Below are positions 6,153 through 12,397 of a DNA stretch of 12,397 bases, piece by piece; positions within the stretch are counted from its first letter, which is position 1, and the number at the start of each line of letters is the position of its first letter. The notes under the pieces were generated by a model, which was not told the origin of the DNA, made no database searches, and saw only the letters and a list, made by a program, of their open reading frames with translations. The translations under genes and the position numbers were made by a program. Source of the DNA: Flavobacteriaceae bacterium (GTDB taxonomy: Bacteria > Bacteroidota > Bacteroidia > Flavobacteriales > Flavobacteriaceae); the NCBI GenBank assembly GCA_949507465.1, contig CATEMS010000229.1:1-12397 (forward strand). Direction: 5' to 3'.

Positions 6153-7398
6153 GTAGTACTACTTTGTTGTTATTTATTATTCCATAGGCTTTTCCTAACA
6201 ATGGTTGCGATAATAGAGCTGCATTTTTTGATGTAGAGATAATATGCACATTTTCAAATACCCATTTTACAGATGGGTCAAAAAGTGTGATTGAGGCTTT
6301 TTCTCCTTGGTTGATACTACTTTGTGAAATATCAAACACAGACTGCTGGGTTAATGCTTTTATTGTTGTTTGTAAATCTGTAGCTTTTTGCAATGCTCCA
6401 AAACAACTTTCAAGACCAATACTGCCATACTTGGCATGATCAAACTCTATTTTTTTATGCTCAATGTCTATGGGGTTATGATCACTAGTTACCATATCTA
6501 TGGTACCTTCTTTAAGGCCTTGTTTTAAGGCCTTTATATCTTGTGATGTTCTTAATGGAGGCATTAGTTTGTAGTTAGTATCAAAACTTTCAAGTACTGT
6601 GTCTGTTAGTGTAAGGTTGTTAATAGATACACTACAGGTAACTTGCAGTCCCTTTTTCTTGGCTTGTTTAATGAGCCCAACACTTTCTTTGGTAGATATT
6701 GTTGGGATATGAAGCCTACCACCTGTATACTCTAAAATGTAGAGGTCTCTACTAACTTGGAGCGATTCTGCAAGAGAGGGTGTCCCCTTAAGACCCAAAA
6801 GGGTAGCGCTTAGATGCTCGTTTACCATACCTTTGGGTGCAATAGCGACTTCATAAGGATAAGATTGTACCAGACCATTAAAGCTTTGTGTATACTGTAG
6901 GGCTATTTTCAGTAAATTCGGATTTGCAATTGGTTTTTTGTAGTCATAAAAACTCAACGCTCCTTCTTTTTGCATATCAAAAAGTTCTGCAAGTTCATCA
7001 CCATCAGCTTGTTTGGAAAGACATCCATTTGGTAAAAGACTCACACCATGGTTTTGTGCGATTGTTTTTAAAAAACTAATAGCACCTTTATTATCAGGTG
7101 CGGGATGCGTGTTTGTATTTAAAGCAAGCGAGGTAAAGCCAGATAAAGCAGCTGTTTTTAGACCGTTTTCAATATTTTCTCGTTCTTCAAAACCAGGCTC
7201 TCCAAAACATACTCCGCTGTCAAACCAACCTCTGGAGACATGTAAATTATGCAGATCTATTACCTGCGTGTTTTTCTGTGCAGCAATGGTAGAAGCAATT
7301 TTTGATATGACTCCTTTTTCAATAAGTATATCACACTTTTTTAAGTGGTGTTTGCTTTGATCATCTATAATGGTAGCTGATTTTAGTAATATGCTCAT
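6145..7398 (-). CDS. dihydroorotase-like amidohydrolase, probably non-catalytic (PyrC'-type)
   Basis: A 417-residue protein of the class I dihydroorotase family, recognised along its whole length: GWFDSGVCFGEPGFEERENI, GFTSLALNTNTHPAPDNK, GMVNEHLSATLLGLKGTPS, EYTGGRLHIPTIST, LMPPLRTSQDI, MVTSDHNP and GSIGLES. The residues that hold zinc and substrate in active enzymes are largely gone. The HxH plus Arg (HVHLREPG) is replaced by Gly62-Val-Cys64 with Gly66; the His of the SHCED-type motif is Tyr180; the His of HIAHVST is Thr233; the His of the following TPHH segment is absent. Only Asp306 of the SDH motif remains. Such degenerate homologues (for example Pseudomonas PyrC') act as structural partners of aspartate transcarbamoylase; that role here is inference. 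ATG 7398 is preferred over an in-frame TTG at 7407. The gene overlaps the next by 8 bases. Confidence 0.87.
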   Translation of the reverse strand: MSILLKSATIIDDQSKHHLKKCDILIEKGVISKIASTIAAQKNTQVIDLHNLHVSRGWFDSGVCFGEPGFEERENIENGLKTAALSGFTSLALNTNTHPAPDNKGAISFLKTIAQNHGVSLLPNGCLSKQADGDELAELFDMQKEGALSFYDYKKPIANPNLLKIALQYTQSFNGLVQSYPYEVAIAPKGMVNEHLSATLLGLKGTPSLAESLQVSRDLYILEYTGGRLHIPTISTKESVGLIKQAKKKGLQVTCSVSINNLTLTDTVLESFDTNYKLMPPLRTSQDIKALKQGLKEGTIDMVTSDHNPIDIEHKKIEFDHAKYGSIGLESCFGALQKATDLQTTIKALTQQSVFDISQSSINQGEKASITLFDPSVKWVFENVHIISTSKNAALLSQPLLGKAYGIINNNKVVLHE

Positions 7399-7422
7399 AA
7401 TACTCAAATTTACAAGTTACTT

Positions 7423-7444
7423 CCTATAGCACCTATGCTATGGG
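7423..7444. other. intercistronic hairpin
   Basis: CCTATAGC (7423-7430) can pair with GCTATGGG (7437-7444) through eight pairs including one G-U, with a six-base loop, in the 49-base gap between the BatA-domain gene and the dihydroorotase-like gene. A T-rich tract follows on the plus strand only, so it resembles a terminator for antisense transcripts, or it may be an mRNA processing or stability element. Function is uncertain. Confidence 0.35.
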
Positions 7445-7447
7445 GTT

Positions 7448-9373
7448 TTAATTTTTAAAAAATTTTAAAACTAACATTTCAGCAATGAGAAATAGCAGCG
7501 CCAATAGTGCAAACCATTTCCAAAAATCTGTAATTGTATTTTCTTTTAAAATTGCATTAAACAAATTAGTAATATTTTGATGCGGTGTTACTCCAGCCCA
7601 GTTTTTCACATCGCTGAAGGTAAGACTAGACTCATCTCTTTTATAATTATAACTCACACTCTCTATAAAAGTGTCTGCCTTATTTATAGAGAATGTTCCA
7701 GCACTTTGTGGATAGGTATTGGTGGTAATGATAACTTTATTGGTTTTTATTTTTTGAAGTGGAATAAAGTTAACAACACTATCCTTAATGGTTAAAATTT
7801 CATCTGCAGTTAACTTAACGTTCACTCCAAAAGACACAGCAGATCCTACGTTGTAGTATAACTTTGGGGGTTTTAAACTCTGCTTAGCTATATTGTAAAG
7901 GGTAGGTACAATAAGCGCAGAATTAGTAAAATTACTGTTTTGTTTACTAAAAGCGGCAGTAGCTACATAGCTGTTATTAAAACCTAATAAAAAGGGTTTT
8001 TCATCTTCAAAACTTAGTAAATTAGATGCCTCTGAAGTAATTGTATACAAACTATTTACGGTTGGAAATTGAAAGTTTTCTATACTTTTCTCAAAAACAT
8101 CGCTGTAGAGAGGGTGTTGGAAAGCAATATTGCTAATTTTCTTTTGCTGGAAAAGCTGTCTTTGAAAGGATCCTAAATTTAATTTGTTTAACAGATTGTT
8201 ATAACTTGAAATATCAATAGCAACTCCAGGTATAATAATAACGCTCCCTCCGTTTTGAGAAAATTCTTTAAGCACATTGCTAAGAGTGGAGTCAATGAAT
8301 TTTAATTCATTTAGAACGATACAATTTTGTTGTGCAAGAATATCATAGTTGAGTGTTGTAGCATCTTGAGCCATTAATATAAATTCTTTAGTAGTATACA
8401 TGCGTTCTAGAAAATCCATATTGGCCTTGCCAATGCTAAGAACCTTTAATTTTTTGGGTGTGTTTATACTGAAATAAAGACTATTGTCATAGCTAAGACC
8501 ATTGTCTGTTAGTGTTATACTGCCCTTAAACCCAGATGTAGCATCTATATCAAAACTGATGTTTTGTTGTCTGTTTTTGTTAAATTTTATCGCAATTTTT
8601 GAAGTAAGTATATCTTGATTAAATAAAGAAACTGACACTGCAGTTTCAGATATCTCTTTTGCAGACACGGCAACTTTTAATTGAGTGTTCCCTGTATAAT
8701 CAGACACCACATAGGCAGAATCTATAGCAATGTTTTGTTTTTCTAACCCTTTGAGTTGTACTGCGTCTATTTGAAAACGATTGCCCACCTTTGGGAAAGT
8801 TCCATTTTCTTGGAAATCTGATATATATATGAGCCTTTTGTCTGAAGTTGCATCTTTACTAAAAAGGGCATCTGCTTTTAGTAATACCTGTTTGGGGCTT
8901 AGCTGTTTTTGACTATATTTTATTTTAGAAAAATCTTCTTTAAGTTTTTGTACACCAACGTCTTTTTTGGAGGTGGTGTTGGTAAACCAGTTTATGGTAG
9001 CCTGTGGCTGAATTTGAGCTACAAGCTCTTGAAGCGCACTGTTTAATATAGGTCCCTTTGCATTACTAGCCTGCATACTAAAAGAGTTATCTATGTAAAT
9101 AGTGGTCTCTTTGGTGCTGTTTAAGGCTGTTTTAGAAGCTTTAAAAGGTTCTGCAAATGCAATGATAATAAAAGCAAGAGCTAGCAATCGTAAAAAAAGA
9201 ATAAGCCATTTCTTTATTTGTGAGCTTTTGCGTGTTTGCATCTTCACTTTCTTTAGAAAGGAGACATTGGAAAAAGCCACTTTTTGAAAACGTCTGAGTT
9301 GAAATAAATGAATTAAAATAGGAACAAGTAGAAGAAAAAGTGCGTATAAAAGTTCCGGATATTTAAACTGCAT
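7448..9373 (-). CDS. BatA-domain membrane protein with VWA-like and GATase-like regions
   Basis: A 641-residue inner-membrane protein. Residues 1-80 match the BatA N-terminal domain: a helix at about 9-24 (YALFLLLVPILIHLFQLRRF), a basic loop, then a second helix at about 56-74 ending in AEPF. A von Willebrand A-like region follows (about 88-200) with an intact DxSxS metal motif, Asp95-Asn-Ser97-Phe-Ser99, and an ISD segment at 184-186. Around 308-385 (KLKVLSIGKANMDFLERMY to FSQNGGSVIIIPG) the sequence looks like the glutamine-amidotransferase-like fold common in large BatA-domain proteins, without a visible catalytic Cys. A last helix lies at about 617-636. These proteins are implicated in envelope integrity; no MoxR ATPase or other Bat genes are present here, so the partner is unknown. 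ATG 9373 follows a promoter-like site. Confidence 0.88.
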   Translation of the reverse strand: MQFKYPELLYALFLLLVPILIHLFQLRRFQKVAFSNVSFLKKVKMQTRKSSQIKKWLILFLRLLALAFIIIAFAEPFKASKTALNSTKETTIYIDNSFSMQASNAKGPILNSALQELVAQIQPQATINWFTNTTSKKDVGVQKLKEDFSKIKYSQKQLSPKQVLLKADALFSKDATSDKRLIYISDFQENGTFPKVGNRFQIDAVQLKGLEKQNIAIDSAYVVSDYTGNTQLKVAVSAKEISETAVSVSLFNQDILTSKIAIKFNKNRQQNISFDIDATSGFKGSITLTDNGLSYDNSLYFSINTPKKLKVLSIGKANMDFLERMYTTKEFILMAQDATTLNYDILAQQNCIVLNELKFIDSTLSNVLKEFSQNGGSVIIIPGVAIDISSYNNLLNKLNLGSFQRQLFQQKKISNIAFQHPLYSDVFEKSIENFQFPTVNSLYTITSEASNLLSFEDEKPFLLGFNNSYVATAAFSKQNSNFTNSALIVPTLYNIAKQSLKPPKLYYNVGSAVSFGVNVKLTADEILTIKDSVVNFIPLQKIKTNKVIITTNTYPQSAGTFSINKADTFIESVSYNYKRDESSLTFSDVKNWAGVTPHQNITNLFNAILKENTITDFWKWFALLALLFLIAEMLVLKFFKN

Positions 9374-9393
9374 ATAGTAGTATACTATTTTGA

Positions 9394-9426
9394 CAAAGAT
9401 AAAAAACCGGAGTTAATAAATATCAA
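9394..9426 (-). promoter_or_regulatory. Bacteroidota-type promoter before the BatA-domain gene
   Basis: On the minus strand, TATCTTTG (9401-9394) is an exact match to the TAnnTTTG -7 pattern, with TTG (9426-9424) 22 bases upstream, slightly longer than the usual spacing. The predicted start, near 9388, would leave a leader of about 15 bases before ATG 9373. It suggests the BatA-domain gene heads a unit separate from the DUF2400 gene. Confidence 0.5.
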
Positions 9427-9453
9427 TTAATGTAATTAAAGCAATTTATGGGA

Positions 9454-10224
9454 TTAAAATTTCTCAAATGCACCAAGGCCAAATAATGCAAAATCATACT
9501 TAACAGGATCTTTAGGGTCCATCTCTCGAAGTGCTATGTCTAGCTCGTGCAAAGCCTTGCCGTCATTCTGTTTTCGAGTTAAAATGCCAAGTTTCCTGGC
9601 CACGCCAGCACTATGGACATCCAACGGACATGATAAAACAGCTGGGGATATGGTCTTCCAGATACCAAAATCTACCCCTGTATTATCTTGACGTACCATC
9701 CATCTTAGAAACATATTGATGCGTTTGGCAGCACTGTTTTTTAAAGGATCACTTACATGCTTTTGTGTCCTGAGAGGGTGTGATATCTCAAAAAACACCT
9801 TTTTAAACTTATGTATGGCGTTTTGCATACTTTTATTTCTAACATTTTTTGAAAATACAGCCTCGAGGCCATCATGGTGTTTGTATATATTAGAAAGTGC
9901 CAAGAAAAAGGTGTGCAAGTCTTCTTCATTAAATGTTCTATGCACAAAACCTTTGGTGTGTTTTTTGTGATCGTTGGTATAATTTAAAATAAAATCAAAA
10001 GGGGAGTTCCCCATAATGTTTAATAGACGCTCGCCATTTGTAATGATACTTTTTCTATTTCCCCAAGCGATAGTGGCTATTAAAAATCCAGAGATTTCTA
10101 TGTCTTCTTTGTCTTTAAAATGATGTGGTATTTGAATAGGATCTGTACCTATAAAATCTAGGGTATTGTATTGTATTACTTTTTGATCTAAAAATTCTTT
10201 TAATTCTGATCTGTGAAGCTTCAT
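9454..10224 (-). CDS. TIGR02757/DUF2400 family protein
   Basis: A 256-residue protein of the TIGR02757 (DUF2400) family, whose function is unestablished. Typical blocks are DPIQIPHHFKDKEDIEISGF (28-47) with LIATIAWGNRKSI following, the central MFLRWMVRQD (171-180), VDFGIWKTISPAVLSCPLDV (184-203) with HSAGVARKLGI following, and the end DPVKYDFALFGLGAFEKF (239-256). The PLDVHSAGVARKLG segment resembles the VDTHIHRLLYRWG segment of the Nth encoded at 937-1602, and the closing YDFALFGLG resembles its LQIIWYGR, so a helix-hairpin-helix glycosylase-like fold is plausible. No lysine matches the lyase residue, so any catalytic role is open. No signal peptide. ATG 10224 is the natural start. It lies 53 bases after lolD, possibly on the same transcript. 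Confidence 0.9.
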   Translation of the reverse strand: MKLHRSELKEFLDQKVIQYNTLDFIGTDPIQIPHHFKDKEDIEISGFLIATIAWGNRKSIITNGERLLNIMGNSPFDFILNYTNDHKKHTKGFVHRTFNEEDLHTFFLALSNIYKHHDGLEAVFSKNVRNKSMQNAIHKFKKVFFEISHPLRTQKHVSDPLKNSAAKRINMFLRWMVRQDNTGVDFGIWKTISPAVLSCPLDVHSAGVARKLGILTRKQNDGKALHELDIALREMDPKDPVKYDFALFGLGAFEKF

Positions 10225-10277
10225 TTTTAGAAAATAAGGGATAGTTTGTTGGGTAATTTAGTTGTATTTGAAATGCT

Positions 10278-10946
10278 CTATTGGCCACTTATTGTGCCAT
10301 CTCTCATTACCAGTTTTCTGTCTGCCATTGCTGCTAAATCTTTATTATGAGTAACTATAATAAATGTTTGCCCAAATTCATCTCTTAGTTTAAAAAATAA
10401 TTCGTGAAGGTTTTCTGCACTTTTGGTGTCTAAATTTCCACTCGGTTCATCAGCTAGAATAATAGCTGGATTATTAATAAGTGCTCTTGCAACTGCCACT
10501 CGTTGTTGTTCTCCTCCAGAGAGCTCGTTAGGTTTGTGATTTTCTCGAGATTTTAAGCCCAGAAAAGCAAGGAGTTCCTTGGCTCTTTTTTCTACCTCTG
10601 TTTTGTTTGTTTTTTTAATAAAGCCAGGAATACATACATTTTCAAGGGCAGTAAATTCTGGAAGTAATTGGTGAAATTGAAAAATAAATCCCAACGAAGT
10701 ATTTCTAAAAGCAGCTAACTGTCTTTTGTTTAAAGCAGCTATTTGCTCATTATTTATAGTCAATGCGCCTTTGTCAAAATTATCTAAGGTGCCTAAAATT
10801 TGCAGCAATGTAGTTTTTCCTGCCCCAGAGGCACCTACAATAGATACAATTTCCCCTTTATTTATATGAAGATCTACACCTTTTAAAACATGTAGGTTGT
10901 CATAGTATTTGTGGATATTTTTGGCAAGAATCATAGGCGTATACAT
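10278..10946 (-). CDS. lolD: ABC transporter ATP-binding protein, LolD type
   Basis: A 222-residue ATPase of the LolD/MacB class, which powers release of outer-membrane lipoproteins from the inner membrane to the periplasmic carrier. Walker A is GASGAGKT (38-45), the Q-loop Gln90 lies in FIFQFHQLLPEFTALENV, a stretch typical of LolD, the signature LSGGEQQR is at 142-149, Walker B is IILADE (162-167) with the D-loop SGNLD next, and the switch His200 is in VTHNKDL. All key residues are present. The permease is not encoded in this window, which is common in Bacteroidota. The start is either ATG 10946 or Met5 (10934); the second gives the more usual N-terminus, MILAKNIHKYYD. The gene begins 11 bases after the stop of the S41 lipoprotein gene, implying cotranscription. 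Confidence 0.9.
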   Translation of the reverse strand: MYTPMILAKNIHKYYDNLHVLKGVDLHINKGEIVSIVGASGAGKTTLLQILGTLDNFDKGALTINNEQIAALNKRQLAAFRNTSLGFIFQFHQLLPEFTALENVCIPGFIKKTNKTEVEKRAKELLAFLGLKSRENHKPNELSGGEQQRVAVARALINNPAIILADEPSGNLDTKSAENLHELFFKLRDEFGQTFIIVTHNKDLAAMADRKLVMRDGTISGQ

Positions 10947-10957
10947 TTTATTACCAA

Positions 10958-12349
10958 CTACTTATCAATAAACATTATACCCTCTAATATCGTATTGGTA
11001 TTACTGTCTCCAATTTCTGTATAATTAGTAAAGGGTAGGGTGGGTGATAGCCCAGGAAATATCTGGTTGAGTGTTTCTGCTAACAACGGTTCATCGATGG
11101 ATCCTAGCTGCCCCAAATTGGCATAGTTTTCTTTTAATTCTATGTCTGGTGGTAAGCCATCTATAAAATCTGTGTTGCCGTTAGCATTTGCCGTTTTAAA
11201 CACAAGGGGTAACATTGCATAACTGTGGTTGATATTAGCTTGTGCTCTACTAAAGTTTGGTGCGGGCGCATCATACAATAAAAAAGATGCTTGAAACTTT
11301 CCTGTTGTAGTGTCACCAACCTGTGTCACATTGATATAGGGGCTAAGGCCATTTATTAAAAGTTCACTGGCAGAGGCAGAACGAGCGCTTGTAATTACGT
11401 ATACCTGATCAAGATTTAAACTATTAATGGCATCACCATTTAAAATTTGAGAATTAAAACGTCCAGGACTGGCATATTGATCTTGTCTGTCTTGGTTCCA
11501 CTGTTCTGTATAAAAGATTTGATTGTTGAATTGCCCTGTTATCATTGAAGATAAATCTACGGCTGTCTCTACAGATCCGCCACCATTGTATCTTAGATCA
11601 ACAATAAGGTGATCAATCCCTTGATTTTTAAACCCACCAAAAACAGCATTCAACTCTGGGTCAAAATCTCTTGTAAAGGCATTGTACATTAAGTATCCAA
11701 CTTTTTGCCCTTCAATGGTGAGCGTTGTGGCAATGTGTATTGGGTTTTCTGTGATTTGTGATTTTGTAAGTGTAATAGCGCTTCCATTAGGGACTATGTT
11801 TTGGCCATCAAAAGTTGCCAGACCAATGGTGTAAGTGTCTGGTGCCAATAAATCATTGTAATTTGATTCATTTAGCTGCTGGCCATCAATGGTACTAAAA
11901 ATCATACCTCTCTGCAAATCGTTGCTAGCTGCGCTGGAGTTTGGCAGTACATACCTCACATACCCAAACACATTACCACTCTCATCTGGGTAAAAAACCA
12001 AGCCAAATTCCATACCATTGTTAAGTGTCACGCCGCTTAGTGCATTTTCCAGAAATATATAATCGTCTACAAGTATACTAAAGCGATCTTGATCAGATTT
12101 CAAATATTCAAACAAAGCTTCGGGAGTTTGGTAATCATCTAAAAAATTATTTCTGTCATCATTTGATACAAAAGCATCATTGGCAAGTTCTGGTGTGTCT
12201 GCTTTATACAAATAGAAATAATTTAAACCACGATATATGAAATTTTGTATCTCAAGGCTAGAAGCAGGATTTATAGTATCATCAAAATCCTCAAAGCATG
12301 AAGTAAAAAGTAGCAAACTTGAAAATATAAAGATGTAAAACTTTTTCAT
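10958..12349 (-). CDS. S41 family peptidase, outer-membrane-type lipoprotein
   Basis: A 463-residue serine protease of the C-terminal-processing (S41) family. Residues 1-18 form a lipoprotein signal: MKKF, a hydrophobic core, then LLFTSC with Cys18 lipidated. The following FEDFDD is acidic, like the Bacteroidota lipoprotein export signal, so surface exposure is plausible. A PDZ-like region spans about 105-170 (GMEFGLVFYPDESG to GMIFSTIDGQQL). The protease core has VDLRYNGGGSVETA (about 250-263), the nucleophile Ser326 in RSASASELL, and Lys351 in TTTGKFQASF. The Ser-Lys spacing of 25 equals that of E. coli Prc (430/455), so it should be active. The substrate is unknown. ATG 12349 is chosen over an in-frame upstream start because it begins the signal peptide. 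It precedes lolD, a lipoprotein-export gene, by 11 bases. Confidence 0.93.
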   Translation of the reverse strand: MKKFYIFIFSSLLLFTSCFEDFDDTINPASSLEIQNFIYRGLNYFYLYKADTPELANDAFVSNDDRNNFLDDYQTPEALFEYLKSDQDRFSILVDDYIFLENALSGVTLNNGMEFGLVFYPDESGNVFGYVRYVLPNSSAASNDLQRGMIFSTIDGQQLNESNYNDLLAPDTYTIGLATFDGQNIVPNGSAITLTKSQITENPIHIATTLTIEGQKVGYLMYNAFTRDFDPELNAVFGGFKNQGIDHLIVDLRYNGGGSVETAVDLSSMITGQFNNQIFYTEQWNQDRQDQYASPGRFNSQILNGDAINSLNLDQVYVITSARSASASELLINGLSPYINVTQVGDTTTGKFQASFLLYDAPAPNFSRAQANINHSYAMLPLVFKTANANGNTDFIDGLPPDIELKENYANLGQLGSIDEPLLAETLNQIFPGLSPTLPFTNYTEIGDSNTNTILEGIMFIDK

Positions 12350-12397
12350 GGTTCTTGTATATGTGTTAAGAACAAGCAAAATACTCACATTATTGCA

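Noticed and set aside
7013..7360. A 115-codon plus-strand open frame opposite the dihydroorotase-like gene
   Set aside because: It is the complement of a clearly conserved coding region, has a cysteine- and serine-rich composition with no motif, and has no leader of its own.
9716..9970. Open frames on the plus strand and in another minus frame within the DUF2400 gene
   Set aside because: They follow the codon structure of the recognised family gene and have atypical composition.
1..12397. Defence island, CRISPR, phage or mobile-element content
   Set aside because: No direct-repeat array, transposase, integrase, recombinase, toxin-antitoxin pair or nuclease-helicase set was found; base composition and gene style look uniform.

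Overview
The window looks like an ordinary chromosomal segment from a marine-type member of the Flavobacteriaceae (phylum Bacteroidota). I base this on low GC content, A-rich rather than Shine-Dalgarno leaders, matches to the Bacteroidota promoter pattern (TTTG or TTG, then about 18-22 bases, then TAnnTTTG), a lipoprotein with an acidic stretch after its cysteine, and gene families typical of that group (BatA-domain protein, TIGR02757/DUF2400 protein, flavobacterial-type LolD). I see no tRNA, rRNA, CRISPR array, insertion sequence, prophage or attachment site. Coding density is high and no large ORF looks broken.

Left part (1-5052). A sigma-70/ECF-type sigma factor is followed by a probable 50-residue protein gene that length-based gene calling would miss. 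Both end at a strong bidirectional hairpin terminator shared with a convergent endonuclease III gene (nth). This Nth keeps the catalytic Lys and Asp but has only one cysteine where the [4Fe-4S] cluster loop should be. Divergent from nth is bcp (thiol peroxidase), which ends at a second bidirectional terminator facing a 478-residue protein of a conserved but uncharacterised family. That gene is divergent from a PhnP-like metallo-beta-lactamase-fold hydrolase, which is followed 4 bases later by a small membrane-anchored coiled-coil protein of unknown function.

Right part (5080-12397). Seven genes all lie on the minus strand, read right to left: an S41 (C-terminal-processing type) peptidase lipoprotein, LolD-type ABC ATPase, TIGR02757/DUF2400 protein, BatA-domain membrane protein, a dihydroorotase-like protein that has lost most metal ligands, a small three-helix membrane protein overlapping it by 8 bases, and an alpha/beta-hydrolase (esterase/phospholipase family). 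The first two are 8-12 bases apart in reading order and probably cotranscribed. A promoter-like site before the BatA-domain gene suggests a second transcription unit running through the dihydroorotase-like gene and the membrane protein.

Functionally the segment mixes DNA repair (nth and perhaps DUF2400), oxidative defence (bcp), envelope biogenesis (LolD, the S41 lipoprotein, BatA-domain protein), pyrimidine-related scaffolding (the dihydroorotase homologue) and several unknowns. I found no convincing multi-gene novel system. The points most worth a second look are the apparent cluster-free Nth, the overlooked 50-residue gene with an inverted repeat across its start codon, the catalytically degenerate dihydroorotase and the uncharacterised 478-residue family.
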